Positions 10,084-21,722 of a stretch of 64,000 bases of DNA are shown here, one piece after another. The notes under the pieces were generated by a model. The model was not told the origin of the DNA, did not search any database, and was given only the letters and a program-made list of their open reading frames with translations. The DNA is from Hyaloscypha bicolor E (lineage: Eukaryota > Ascomycota > Leotiomycetes > Helotiales > Hyaloscyphaceae), in assembly GCF_002865645.1 (NCBI RefSeq), contig NW_020194667.1, positions 372,001-436,000 of the forward strand, in the 5' to 3' direction. Made by a program: the position numbers and the translations under genes. Each line of letters starts with the position of its first letter. Position 1 is the stretch's first letter.

Positions 10084-11833
10084 AGTGGAATGAAATCGCG
10101 TCCAGCACTCCCCCACCTTACACAAGTTTACCTTACAAAACACACAACCCCCAATAGAGCGCTTTGCCCTCCCTTCTATAGCTTTCCCAAGGACCTTTTG
10201 GCATCTTTGTTTATATAAACACCATGCACAAGTGCCTCTAGGGCGCTTATCCCAGTAATGCAAGTGCGGGGCATCGGGATTAAATACCCTCCTTCCCCCT
10301 AACCCCACTCGCAAGCTCTCTAGCTTTGCCTTCTCAGAATACCCTAATAGCTTACAATAAAGCTCGATTCTGAATTGCAAGTGCGTAAGGGGACGTTCCT
10401 CCACTGTACTTAATCGGTAAAGCCTGTAACCATTTATACAGGCTACCTCGATTAGCCAGTAAAACAAGGGCCACCAATTCCTAAAGGTAGGCTTGTGACT
10501 CTCATATACTTCCCTGAATTGGTTTGCGAGATCCACCCCTCCCATATATTGATTATAATCATCAATAAAGCTAGGAATCTGAAGCTCCTTTATTGGCATT
10601 TCGCCAAAAACCTCCCGTACGATTCGCCCATTTGTGGACGTCTTTGCAGGACGTTTTCTTTCCTTCACTCGCCAGTCCTCCGCTTTATCCACGGTATGGA
10701 TATTACTTAAAGCTAAGACAATACTATTATCTTGCCAAGCTAAGCAAAGTACATCCTGAACCACTGCTGCAAGCAAGGTATTCCATTCTAGCTTTGTAGC
10801 GAACCGATTTTTGATTGCCGATAATTCTGGTGGAAATAGCTTGTACGGGCGAGTAGTATCTACTGCACCAAATTTACAGGCTCGTAGCTCTGAAAATAAG
10901 GGTACAGAGGTAAAGTAATTATCGAGGTATATTGTAAGGTAGTGGCGTGGAAGGGAAAGTGCCAGATTTCGTACCAGAGAACCGGTATTTATAAGGGTTG
11001 GATAGAGAGTCATTTTTTGTAACCCCTTCTCTCGCGAGCTCCAAGTCCAATTATATATATATCTATGATCCGCAAGCCCGTAGATTTTATACCCTTGTTT
11101 AATCGGCTTTTTGGGCATTTTGTATGTATGTAAGGATCTAGAATAATAATTAGCGGGGTAGCGGGGTAATAAAAATGGGGGAAACGCACCTGCCAAAGCA
11201 CCGTACCATAAGTTCGTCAATACTCACTTCAGATGAAGGCGAGTAATATACTTGACAAGAAGCTTGTATAGACGAAGCAAGAGGTTCAAGCTTATACCAC
11301 CAAAGCTTATTATTTGGTAAGTAATACCCATTTTGCTCGTCATTTATAGGGCACGAAATATGGCAATACCGCTTGATTTGTTCAAAGCGGCAGAGCGATA
11401 TATGGCTTGTAATTGAGTGTAGAGGACCTTTATTAAAGTCTGAATTCCAGTATATCTCAATTTGAGGCTCATCGTGTACTCCCATATATATAATAGCACC
11501 GAGAAACACGTGTAATTCCTCCAGAAGTAAATCTGTCCATTCTCGTACCCTCTCCTCCTTTATATGTAGCCTTTGCATGCTCGTATATCGATTGGTATTT
11601 GTAGTAATTGTCTGGAAAAGCTTGGGAGTAAAGAACAGGCTAAAGTAATCGAACGGGCGTGGTTTTCGTGGAAAATCAGGAGGTAGAATCGCTCTTGCTG
11701 GCTGTCTAGATTCGGGTTGGAAAGGCTCGTAGGAAACGTCTGTGATTGGTCCAAGTTTGTGAAGTATATTTGCAAGTGATTGGGTGGTTTTTAGCCCATT
11801 AGGCTCTGGTGGTGGGCTGGAAGAATGGTCCAT
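10069..11833 (-). CDS. piggyBac transposase (DDE_Tnp_1_7), one intron
   Basis: Two exons, 11190-11833 and 10069-11137, are joined across a 52-nt GT-AG intron (11138-11189). Splicing links VRCFGR directly to SLHTYKMPKKPIKQGYKIY, which follows the family order GRSS..PxKPIKxGFK. The product is about 570 residues. The catalytic aspartates of piggyBac are visible in VSIDELMVR, LTIYLDNYFTS and YNQYMGGVDLANQ. The C-terminus has a Cys/His-rich domain (CAWCLYKQRC, then CVFCKVNLCKVGECWTRFH) like the cross-brace zinc finger that binds the TIR. No stop or frameshift is present, so it may be active. The neighbouring miniature elements share its ends and could be mobilised by it. The initiating ATG at 11833 lies 55 bp inside the right TIR. 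Confidence 0.88.
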
Positions 11834-11888
11834 TGCTGGCTATGAGCGCGTACTAGAGGGGCATTACTGGATGCGATTTCATCCACGC

Positions 11889-12019
11889 GATGTAGCTTAC
11901 TAATAAATTTATATGCAAAGGTATATAATTATTATGCTCCCTGTGCCAGGCGAAGCCCCCCTGTTCAGTGCGGCACACCCCCTTGCTAGCGTGTGGACAT
12001 GTCTCACCGGACGAAGGGA
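11889..12019 (-). repeat. right TIR of piggyBac element
   Basis: Inverse of 9953-10083. Confidence 0.85.
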
Positions 12020-12208
12020 TAAAGGCCCCCCTATTCAGGGTCAGAGCGCTGTGGTTACTCTGCCAGCAAGCACTAATACCCCTGAAGATCGCCAATAACC
12101 TTGCGAATGCCTTATATGGTGCTTTCAGGGCACGACGCCGAGGAACTTTAGGGCATTACAGCGGGCTCAGTCCCTATAAATATGCGCTATAGGGCAATTT
12201 TGGGTCCA

Positions 12209-12237
12209 AATGCCCTGTATTCCCGTCACTTTCTGCC
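12209..12237. repeat. solo end of the 6601-7066 inverted-repeat family
   Basis: AATGCCCTGTATTCCCG followed by a slightly diverged tail matches 7038-7066 in the same orientation. The matching left end was not found nearby. Confidence 0.6.
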
Positions 12238-12769
12238 CACTATCTACGTATCTCTTTGTACAGCTGCTACTGAGAACTGGCAGCCTGTCTTTCGGGTCGC
12301 TGTCTGGTTTTTACGGCCGTGTGGTAGTAGTTCTTTGGGTGATTATCTGGTGGTGGAGGCCCGAATCGATCGTAATTATAGAATATCTTCGTTCCAAGGC
12401 CATTGTTGATCTTCTTGGACCGTCCAATTGCAAACGGATAGTGGTACTGTGCATTAAAGCCAAGCTAGACGATTTTCATCTGGTCTTTCTACTATAGTTA
12501 GCACTTTTCAGGAGACCACCAAACAAAGGGTGTTTAATTATGCCACCTATTTCCGTTGGATACTCTGGTTTTTAGTGAAAGAGATCATTGCTGCCGAATT
12601 TCAGCTGGTGGTTGCCGCTTTCTGCTTCGCGTCTTGGACAGTAATCCCTGAAAGTTCAGGCATGGGAGAGGTCGATCACAAATACATAAATTCCGCCCTC
12701 TCTCTCATTCTTCCCTATTTACTCTCTCTACTCTGCTTCAGACGACGAATATCCATCCCTCTACCCCAT

Positions 12770-12792
12770 TCTCTCTCTCTCTCTCTCTCTTT
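12770..12792. repeat. (CT)n microsatellite
   Basis: About eleven CT dinucleotides in a pyrimidine-rich stretch. Confidence 0.85.
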
Positions 12793-13037
12793 CCTCCTCA
12801 TGACCTCGGCAAAAAACAATAAGAAAATACAACCAATGCATCATGCATGCATGCAGCGCAAAAAGCAATTTAAAAACGAGAGAAAGCAAAGTGTGTCTTG
12901 TACAATCACATGATTAGGTATCATCTCCCCTTCATCCCACCCCCAGTGCATCAATTCAACCACTTCAATCCTTCCAAAAACCCGCCAGCAGTCAACGACT
13001 CAATCTTCCCTCAGCTCCTGCGTTCGCTGCTCGGGTA

Positions 13038-15362
13038 TCATGAGCCACCATTCGTAATCGGCAGCGCAGGCTCAACCGGGCTCGTCGGGCCCGTGGGTCT
13101 CTTCGTCCTCAGCGTAAGCGGGAATGGGTACTCGTCTGGATCTTCCTCTTCTCTGCTCACCATTAGCCCCGACTCACTCACCACTCTCTCAAGAACAGAA
13201 TGAAACTTACGGCAACTTCCACGCAACATAATCCTCGGTACTCAATCCCTCTCTGCCCTCCTGCAAGCTAGCAAAATCACCAGGCGTCATCATCCCACTG
13301 CGATCTCTCGGCGAGCCTGGAACAGAGAACGGTCGACTGATCTTCTGCTCAACACCAGGGATGAAATCATCCTCGTCTTCGCCGTCGAAGGAGGCGGGGT
13401 ATGCTCTTCTCAGTGCGAGTTGGCGAGCCTTGACGTACTCCATGCCCATTCTCTTCCAGTCCAGTAGGTCGCTGAGTCGCTCGGTGCGATTCCGTTGGTT
13501 GATGCGTTGACGGCGGGATTTCCCGGCGAAATCGAACATGAAGGAAGTGAGTTGGTTGACGGAATCGTCGACTCCCTTCATACGTCGGTCCACGATGTAG
13601 ATTCCGTAGTCGGTGGAGTTCTCAATCAATTCCTCCATGTAGCAGCCGAAACCTGAGAGGTTGGTCGTGATGCTGGGAACTCCCATGACTGTACACTCTG
13701 CGGGAGTGTAACCCCATGGCTCGTAGTAAGAGGAGAACACACCAAGATGAGTACCTCGAACGAACTCATCATAATCCATTGGCAGAACTGGGTTTGCCGA
13801 GTTCAAGAACTCGGGGTGGAAAACAATCTTGACGCGGTCTGATGGGTGGTTGAAAAGCTGGACTCTTCGGATTTGGTTCAAAATCGGATCCTCGGCATCG
13901 TTTGCCATGTTGTGGGTAACAATCGGAGGAAGGCCATGTCTCTTCATGGCGAATAACCGTCTTCGGAGCAGAATTCGGTCCTGGCTGGTAATGAGATCCT
14001 TTGCATCAGGCATTGGGTCCCCATCGTGCCATTTGAGAGCGCGCTCAAAGATCCGCTTGCCAACACCCCTTTCAATAACATCAACAGTATCTCGTAAAGA
14101 CTTGATCACAGCTTGTCCCTTCAAAGCTTCCACGGTTAACGATTGTGTTTGTGCGGGCATGATGACGAATGCGACAATGGTCATTTTCGAGCCGGAGGAC
14201 TTCAGTCGGTGGTTCAATCGTGCTAATGACTCGATGAACATATCAACACCCTTGTTTCGGTATTCGTATCGACCTGCTGTGAAGAAGTAAAGGGTATTCT
14301 CGGGATCAAAGTCGTTATGTCCGTAAAAGTGCCCTCGAACGAAATCGTGAATCTTCTCCTTTGCCTGTTGATGTAAATTTTGGAATTCGTGCATGGCCGA
14401 AAACTTCGTAACATTGAGACCGTTGGGAAGAACACCATCTGGCTTCCGCTTCAGAAGATGCTCGCTTTCGTATGCCGTGATGTGGGAGACAGTGGTGAAA
14501 ACATCGCAAGAGTGCGCAGAAGCCCGTTCAATGCAGTATCTGTGGTAGATGCCACGCTTTCCAGCCTCCGCATCCACATCAAAGTATTGTAGGTTGTTGT
14601 AGAAATCAACTGAACCGGCGCAGAGGTATCGACCGAGGAGAGTAGCGTGGGTGGTGAAGATGGTGGTGACATCGATTCGGCGCCTTTTGCAGAGTGGGAG
14701 AGCTACACCGGATAACCATTCGTGGAAGTGTGCGATGACGGCCTTGGTCTTTTCGTGTGCAACGAACTATCGCATGTTAGCTCGTTCCCAATTGAGCTCT
14801 GGATGTGCTTACCTCTCCTAAAAACCATGCAACAAGATATCCAAAGACTACCGCCTCGTTGGTCTCGTCGTCGCCGGGAGGAGATGGAATTCCAGCCGTG
14901 TTCCACAGGTCCGCCTTCCACTCGTCGAGGAAGCGATATGCAGTCTTCGTATCGATCAGCAGAACTCTTGGGGCGCCTTCAATCAACCAGCGACCATATA
15001 AAATGCCAATTCCTCGCGCTTCCATAGACTCGATTGTTGCGGCCAGTTGGGGATTCGTCGGTGTTAGGGCTTCGACCTCGACAGCGGCCTGAGATCATCA
15101 GTTCATGTCCCCGGAGCTTAACAGGGCTCCAGACTTACCGATTGTTTATTGAGAGGCCCAATAAGTGTGTATCTGTCGCCATATTCTGCGGTCGTGACGG
15201 GAGCCTTGGATTTGATGACGGAGTAAATTCCACCGACTGGGGTGGCGTCAGGTCGCACATACTTCAACGGTGCTGGTGCTACATACCTCGGTTGGCGACT
15301 TCTGTGGCTATCTCGAACAGATAGTGGTTCCGGATGTCTCTGTTTGGGTTTCCTTCAGACAT
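13038..15362 (-). CDS. gsy1: glycogen [starch] synthase, family GT3
   Basis: Five exons (15287-15362, 15139-15236, 14813-15088, 13211-14766 and 13038-13152) with 46-58 nt GT-AG introns give 2121 nt and 706 residues, the usual fungal length. The enzyme transfers glucose from UDP-glucose to growing alpha-1,4-glucan in the cytosol. Seen in order: [21 protein letters not shown] (nucleotide-sugar loop near the N-terminus), [59 protein letters not shown] (catalytic Glu region), and an Arg-rich helix ([20 protein letters not shown]) that in yeast Gsy2 binds glucose-6-phosphate. The C-terminal tail [13 protein letters not shown] is the phospho-regulated region of the family. The start [13 protein letters not shown] was chosen because it begins the conserved fungal N-terminus and an in-frame stop lies upstream. 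The gene appears intact. Confidence 0.95.
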
Positions 15363-17025
15363 CTCGTTTCGGTTGCAGCCTTTTGCGGCGGCTTCTTTGG
15401 TGGTCTGATGGATGTTGAAGGAGGGAAGACGGACGATGGCGCAATCGGCAATCTCAAGTCTGGATGTGAGAAAGCAGCTTCACGACCTGATTGCGAGGAA
15501 AGAGCTGGTGTTTGCGATCTCCTGTGGTCTCTCGAAGGGAGTTGGTCGGGGACGGAGCTCTGACGTTCGTGGGAGCTTTCCCTACATGATAGGTCAGCTT
15601 TCCACCGTCGGCGAGTGAGGGCGAATGATCAGACGAAGGAGAACTTTACTTACCGAGTCAATTGCGCTGGAAGTGGGAAGTGAGTGTAGTGCTCTTGCTG
15701 TGCAAGACGTCGGCGCAGTCGGGACGGGATCTCTTATTTATTGAGAGAGAGGGGAGAGTGAGGGAGGGAGGGAGGGAGGGAGGGAGGAGTCGGGATGAAG
15801 CTGTTCAGAGTCTGTCTGCTTGGCCTTGAATTCGGAAGGCTGGCGTTGGTGGTGTTGTTGGTAGCTCCAGAAGGCCCGCGCTTTGCCCCAGGCTTTTCCG
15901 CAGCAGCCCATCATTCGCCGAATCTGTGGACGGGGCGGCGAGCTGTTCCCTGTCGCGAAGGCTCTCGCTGCCCATCCCTGCCCATCCCTGCGCGCGATGA
16001 CCTCACACACGCAACCATCTCGCAGCCAATTTGCGAGGTCGCAGAGGCAGCGGCGAGCACTTCCAACGGCACGATGCGGGGTTGAGAGCGAGGACCGTCG
16101 TCGCCGAATGGGAGGGGAGCGCGCTGCACAGATTTCAACAGTGGGCCACTCCCTCCTGCGGCTTCCTCCTCCCCCACAGCCGAAATGCGCGCTGCTTTTG
16201 ACTCTGGCTTGGCTTGGCCATTACTGTATTATTGCATTTCCTGGCAGCGCAGCGCGGGCTGAGTGCACCATCTCCGCGATTCCACTTTTCCAAGTCAAGC
16301 TACTCTACTCCTAAGGCTGCGGTCCTGCTAACGTTGCCCACATCACATGATGCGGTCCTGGAGCGGGGTCCAATCTCCACTGAGTGAGTTGGGGGCCAAT
16401 CTTCACCTCTCTCCTCCTCTCCTCTCTCTCTTCACGCTTCACTCCGTTTTCCATATATTTTCACTGCTTCCATCTGCTGCGAATACTTCACCCCCCACCC
16501 TCGATACAAATTTTCTGCCCCTCAGATCGGCCCTCGCCACGAGAATAACCGGCTGTTGAGAGGTCTCGCTCCAAATTTGGCCCCGTTTCTGTTGACTTGG
16601 ACCCCTGTTTTGGGCGTCCAACATTTTGGCCGAGCATAATTACGAGCGCACTAGGGGCGAGGCGAGGGTCTGGCCACCCCATATGTGCGGCCTCGCCGTC
16701 GAAGCCCTCCCTTTCCCGACAACACTCAAACTTTTCTCCGCCTTCTTTGTCTGTCCGAATCTGGGGATCGTGAGTCGAGGGGTTTCGTGAGAATCGGGCC
16801 GTTTTGAGGCCAGCGCTGTTGTCGCGGGAGTTTTGACGATGCTGAAGCCTCGTGTCTCACAGGTTTCACGCAAAGGTTTTCAGATGTTATGTTTGGAGAG
16901 ATATTTTCATTGTCTATTATTATTCTTGACGGTTATAAATCTCTTAGCCTTTGCAAAGAAATAACTTACCTTCATTCCTTCATTTTCCTCAAGGGTACCG
17001 AGCAGAAGAGGCTGGAATCACTGGA
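15363..17025. other. promoter region of glycogen synthase and 3' region of the next gene
   Basis: No gene is supported in this 1.6-kb stretch. Near glycogen synthase it contains a (GGGA)n tract and a GC-rich leader region. ORFs here overlap one another on both strands and look random. Confidence 0.5.
15761..15787. repeat. (GGGA)n tract in the glycogen synthase promoter
   Basis: About six AGGG/GGGA units about 400 bp upstream of the ATG of the glycogen synthase gene. On the gene strand this is a (TCCC)n pyrimidine tract, of the CT-rich type common in fungal promoters. Confidence 0.85.
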
Positions 17026-19101
17026 TCACACACCGCATGGACTTCTCAGATGTCTTCTTACCCAGTCGCCCAATCTATGGGTCTTCTTGGGCTTGAACGC
17101 ATCTGCATCCTCTTCCTCGGCCTTGAAATCCATCAAGTCAAGCAATCTGCTCTCCTCCTCAGCCCAGGCGTCATCGACTTCAGCAGCCAGCTCATCGAAC
17201 TTTGCTGCCCAGAACGCAGCCTGCTCAGCACGCTCGTTCTCATCCTCTGATTTCCTGCGGAAGAGACGACAAGCTAAGCAGTGACACCATTCATTGGGAT
17301 CGTGGACACTTTTCAAGTCCTCACGACTGGGACAGTAGTGCGTGTGACAATGTTGACAGCCACATTCCATAGTCGGCTCATGAGGCGCCAGATTGAAGAC
17401 ATCGAGACTTCCTTTCGCCTCATCGGTATTCTGGAGTTCATTTCCCTCGCTCTGAGCGTCGGCAACCAGTGCGTCGACGTCAATGCCAGCGAAGATTGCG
17501 AGTGAATCGTCCAAAGCTTGGCGTTCCGCAATTGCGTTGATCGCAGTCATGACTTCAGCGTGCCAAGGATTGGCAATGGATGAGTAAAGCATCGCCTCCC
17601 GGCTTCTGACCCGTGGGATAGGAGAGGGAAGTCGGGAAGGAGCAGAGTAGTCAGATGATCGACTCAAGGATCTTTCACCCGAGAGAACGGTCCACCTTCC
17701 GCCTGGGAGAGCGAACTGATCACCATATGGATTGACAATCTCATCGTGCTCCTCCACTTCTTCCTCTTCGACCTGCTCCTCGTTTAGCGACCAAGGGTCA
17801 GCGCCGATGGATTGATATCGCTGAACACTTGACTTCGGCGCAGCGACCTCAGTAGCCTCCTCAGTCTTCTCAACCTCAGTAGTTCTAGGTGAGATCTTCG
17901 GGCTCGGCGTCAATCCATGGATTGACTCATCACCAATCGCCCTCTTAATGCTCTCTTGGCTCGTCTTTCTCACCTTGTTTGGGGCAGATGGAACGATACT
18001 CAAAACATCATCCATGTCCTGCTCACTCACTTCTCTCCCTCCCTCAAACGTAAAAGGGTTGCGGAAGGCAGTGCCATCATCGTTCATATCGAACAACTTC
18101 CCTTGGCTCTCAAAAACCTCTTTCTCGTCCGCCCTTGCCTCACTTCCAGCCTTCAAACCCGGAACTTCGGGGGAAGGAGGAAAGACCAAACGGCCAGCTT
18201 GAATGTCTTCATACATATTATGCACGGCCAGCCAATCCACATCGTCCTCCTCAACCTCATCCTCATCCTTTTCGGAGTCGGAGGTGGAGTAGAGATCAAA
18301 CTTGGAGTTCGGGTCAAAGAACGCTGCTTTCGTGGGCACACATTGCGCTACTGGCGCCACGATTGTTTCTTCTTCTCGTAGAGATGAATTGTTCTCTGCT
18401 GGGCGTAAAGCCTCTGCACGTTTCAAACTCCTCTCGGGCAGCGGTGGCGGTGACGGTCTTTCCTCTTTCGCGTTCCTTTCTCCACGCTTCGGCACAGGCA
18501 TAGCTTCGAGCACGACCCCTTCCTCATGGCCGGAGCGCACGGAAATCGACACTAGCGTGCGTTTCAGCGATCTTTCTGGAAGTGGTGGCGGTGACGTGAA
18601 TTTCGGTTTCTTGATTGCCTCAATCTGTTTCGACGTAAGAGGCAACACCATCCCATACCTCTTTTCAGCCCTCTTCGGCACCAGCTTCGGTACTCTCGGA
18701 ACTGCTGACGGCGGTGTCGCACCTCCTCTCGTCGATCTCTCAGATACCGGATGCGGAGTCGTAACTCTCCCCTGAATTAGTGAAGCAGGCGCCGTCACGG
18801 ATCTCTTTACTGCTCGGCGAGCAGATCTTGCTGGGATTACAGGCGCCGTCTTCCGGCGTCGAATGATGAGACGTCGAACGGGAGCGTGGCGCATGGGGAA
18901 GAGTCGCGCGGTCCCGAGTTCGACGTCGTACTCGTCGTCTGTGCAGAGGTTGTGGCCTTCCTCCTCGCCTGAGCTTGAGTCTGAGGAAAAGGCTGAGATG
19001 GGGAGGGGTTGGAGGGTGTTCGCGAGGTTCTGTTCGTGCTGGAGCTGGGTTTGGGTTGGGGAAGCGGTGGGTGGCGCTGCCGGAGTGCGTGGGGATGACA
19101 T
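17026..19101 (-). CDS. large disordered protein with C-terminal Cys-rich domain
   Basis: A 691-residue single-exon ORF. Most of it is low-complexity and charged, so likely disordered. Residues 75-105 are very basic (RRLIIRRRKTAP), a possible nuclear localisation signal. A motif PPPLPERSLKR occurs twice, at about residues 171-181 and 218-228, and resembles SH3 ligands. Acidic runs lie near residue 280 and 470. The only folded-looking part is at about residues 580-613, with seven Cys and two His (ECGCQHCHTHYC, then EWCHCLACRLF), probably binding zinc. It is followed by a helical acidic segment (EQAAFWAAKFDELAAEVDDAW). I do not recognise the family. The gene is co-oriented with its neighbours on both sides and shows no damage. 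Confidence 0.7.
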   Translation of the reverse strand: MSSPRTPAAPPTASPTQTQLQHEQNLANTLQPLPISAFSSDSSSGEEEGHNLCTDDEYDVELGTARLFPMRHAPVRRLIIRRRKTAPVIPARSARRAVKRSVTAPASLIQGRVTTPHPVSERSTRGGATPPSAVPRVPKLVPKRAEKRYGMVLPLTSKQIEAIKKPKFTSPPPLPERSLKRTLVSISVRSGHEEGVVLEAMPVPKRGERNAKEERPSPPPLPERSLKRAEALRPAENNSSLREEETIVAPVAQCVPTKAAFFDPNSKFDLYSTSDSEKDEDEVEEDDVDWLAVHNMYEDIQAGRLVFPPSPEVPGLKAGSEARADEKEVFESQGKLFDMNDDGTAFRNPFTFEGGREVSEQDMDDVLSIVPSAPNKVRKTSQESIKRAIGDESIHGLTPSPKISPRTTEVEKTEEATEVAAPKSSVQRYQSIGADPWSLNEEQVEEEEVEEHDEIVNPYGDQFALPGGRWTVLSGERSLSRSSDYSAPSRLPSPIPRVRSREAMLYSSIANPWHAEVMTAINAIAERQALDDSLAIFAGIDVDALVADAQSEGNELQNTDEAKGSLDVFNLAPHEPTMECGCQHCHTHYCPSREDLKSVHDPNEWCHCLACRLFRRKSEDENERAEQAAFWAAKFDELAAEVDDAWAEEESRLLDLMDFKAEEEDADAFKPKKTHRLGDWVRRHLRSPCGV

Positions 19102-19967
19102 GTTGATCCCTTTGTGTTGGTGTGGCTAGGGGTGTGTGGGGACTAGATCCGTGTGTGAGTATCGGGTGGGGTGATACTTCGAGATAGGTTTATGTGTCAG
19201 GGTAAGTTTATTGCAACTAGATGGCGCTGGTTAGGAGGTAAGATGAAACAGGCAATGTACAATTCTATATGCCGACAAGTAGTCCCTGTTCTGGGACAAT
19301 GCATTGTATGGAGGAAGAACAAAGCAAGTGCTCTATTCTCTTGGTGTGGGATAAAGGGATTATTCTTGCGCCAGCTCGATAAATTTTTCGAATGCAGAAT
19401 TTGGTTCTTTGTCATCAGGGAGCCGGATTGAAAGAAAGAACGTTTATTCTCTTGATAGTTGGTCTATTCTTAGCATTGAGTGCTAGTTGCTATTACCTCG
19501 TACTCGCGAGTTAAGACAATTCCATGCTCATCCTTCCCCGAACATATATCTGAACTTTTCTGCTAATCTTTCAGTTACTCCCCTGAATGTCTCAATGTCG
19601 GTATTAGAGACGGCTCTCACGGAATAAAACCAGTTTCTAAATATAACAGGAATTTTAACTGCGTGGTTTTATTGCTCATAGCACGTCGCGGGTAAAAGAA
19701 ATATTTGAATTTCCTCCCCTAGCTTGAGAAAGATGCGGAACCTAGGCACGTGACTTCGTGGTTTCCTTTTCCGCCCTTAGGATATGCAGCGAAGTTGCCG
19801 AAGAACTCTAGAGGTCTGGTTAGAGAAGAATCATAGTCTAACACAAGTTAATATCAAGACGAAAGCTATTAATAAAGCTCCCTTTCCGAACCCAGGACTT
19901 GGATTTCAGATCGATTCAGGTACCAACAGAGATAAAAATCTTTCATCATGTCCAAACCCTCCCATCC
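19102..19967. other. intergenic
   Basis: This separates the 5' end of the 691-residue protein gene from the 3' end of the oxidoreductase gene. No gene, repeat or RNA was seen. Confidence 0.5.
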
Positions 19968-21337
19968 TCACTCCAAACCCGGCCTTACAACCAACCTCCT
20001 CCCCCTCGCCTCTCCCTTCTCAAGTCTCCTCAAACCCTCCGCAAGCATCCCCAACCCACCAATCCCCTCCACCTCACCCAACGCCAATCCCCCCTCTCTC
20101 AACCCCCACTCCAAAAACCCGGCATCGCCCCAAACCCACTTCACGAACTCCTCATTCTCAGGTTTGAGGTAATCATCCATGTACTGCACAAACACGCCCT
20201 CTACCCCCGGCGGCAGCACAACCCCAGGCCGCACGCCCATCGTACTGATGAACCTGCCTCCTCCCTGCGCAGCCAACACCTGCCCGATAACGACCTGATC
20301 TCCCGCCGCGTCGGCAGCCGCGAAAACCGTCTTGAACGGCCCGAGCGCAATCACCTCTTCTGCAATCGACGGGGAGCGATAATCCAGGACCTCCTTGGCG
20401 CCGACTTGCTTCAGGGCCTCGAAGGAAGCGGGCGAAGCGGTAGAGAGAACGGTGTAGCCTGCCTACACCAGGGTCAGACATGGCTCAAACTCTGTTTTGA
20501 TGTGAAAATGGAAGGGAGGGGGGGTACCAGAGCAGCGATCTGAACAGCGAAGAAACCGAGTGAGGAGCCGCCGCCCCAAATCAGCACTTTCTCTGCGGAT
20601 CGCGAAATCGGATCGCGGGGCGAGGGGGGCAGGGGAGGGCGCGCGAGATTGAGGTGCAGGACTAGTGCCGACATGGCGGCGTAGACGATTGATGCTGCGG
20701 ATGCCTCTTCAAACCCTACGTCTGGCCCAATCTATTGAAAACATCAGTACATTGCCCAATTTCGATTGCAATTGCAATTTCTGTTTAGGGGAGGGCAAGG
20801 GCAAGGGGAAGCGAGGGACGCACGTGAGCAGTAAGCATCTCCGTAGAAAGCGTATATTTCTGATGTCCGCCAAAGCGGTGATCATTCCGCAGCGCGAGAG
20901 CAGACATACTGAGTACTCGCTCGCCGACTTTGAATCGCGTTGTGTTGGGTCCTAAGGAGTGGATTGTGCCTGCTGTGTAATCTGTTGCTGTGAGCATATG
21001 CTCCAATCCACTTCATCGGGCACAAGTGAAAGCGAGCGACTTACTGCCGAGAATCGCGGGGTAGGTCATTGGGATGGGGATGATCCCTTTCGCCAGTTTC
21101 CAGTCGCCTGGGTGCAGAGGGATTGCATGGTTCTGTTTGCGGTGTGAATTGGATGGCTAGGAGAGGACTTTGGAGGTCGGGTAGGGGTGGGGAGGGAATA
21201 GAGATTTGTGAAGTGAAGTGAAGTGACGTGTATAGTACCTCGATAACCAATTCTCCTGGACCAGGTATTGGCATTTCTGCATGGCCGATTTCGATTGCTG
21301 CGCCCTTGGAGGGGATCCATGCTGCTTGGTTACTCAT
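19968..21337 (-). CDS. medium-chain (zinc-type) oxidoreductase, enoyl-reductase-like
   Basis: Five exons (21239-21337, 21045-21132, 20824-20987, 20528-20731 and 19968-20462) total 1050 nt and give 349 residues. The GroES-like N-terminal part reads IEIGHAEMPIPGPGELVIE, then NHAIPLHPGDWKLAKG and MTYPAILGTDYTAGTI. The Rossmann part has VLIWGGGSSLGFFAVQIAAL (about residue 165) for NADPH, then ASFEALKQVGAKEVLDYRSP. The structural-zinc Cys cluster of true alcohol dehydrogenases is not seen. The best fit is therefore the ToxD-like/trans-enoyl-reductase subgroup of the MDR superfamily, which reduces enones or quinones. No polyketide synthase lies in the window, so a role in secondary metabolism is not supported here. 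Confidence 0.88.
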
Positions 21338-21722
21338 TTTCGTTATGCTCGGAGATTGGTCCGTGCAAAGCGCCAAATTTAAAGGATGGGGTTGGGCTTC
21401 AGCGAGCAGAAAGGGTTGGGAGCAAGGACAAAAGACTATTGAAGTGTGCTCATGCCCGTATGGACTGCTGCTACGAATATAAGTAATTCGGAGCGGAAGA
21501 AGTACCAATTGTAAGATGATTTGAAAGCAACGAGGGGAAGCATGTTGCAGCCTGCGTTGGATTAATAATGCCTTCGTGTAAGCCCCTGAATCACCTCGCT
21601 TAAGCCGATTGGCTGAGCAAGAGATGTTTCCAAGGCCACAATAAATAATGAAATATTATCAAGTATCAACCAATTACACATTCTCACAAAGATGAATAAA
21701 AACCCAATGATACATAGTATAT

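Larger units (their letters stand above)
9951..12021 (-). mobile_element. complete piggyBac-type DNA transposon
   Basis: The element is bounded by 131-bp near-perfect TIRs (9953-10083 and 11889-12019; outermost TCCCTTCGTCCGG) and flanked by TA on each side (9951-9952 and 12020-12021). It encodes one intron-containing transposase on the minus strand. The flanks are not the TTAA expected of canonical piggyBac. Only a few TIR positions differ between the two ends, so the copy is young. Confidence 0.88.
12022..13037. other. intergenic between the piggyBac and the 3' end of glycogen synthase
   Basis: The first 220 bp resemble the right half of the 6601-7066 element (GAGCGCT..GGTTRCTCTGCC, then the end word at 12209-12237). 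The rest has no gene. A (CT)n run lies at about 12770-12792 and CATGCATGCATG at about 12842-12854. Confidence 0.5.

Noticed and set aside
10069..11833. Two separate piggyBac genes
   Set aside because: The two ORFs overlap only through an intron; a 52-nt GT-AG intron joins them into one transposase with family motifs in order.
13829..14290. Plus-strand ORF of 153 codons
   Set aside because: It lies wholly antisense to the well-supported glycogen synthase exon 4 and has no recognisable product.
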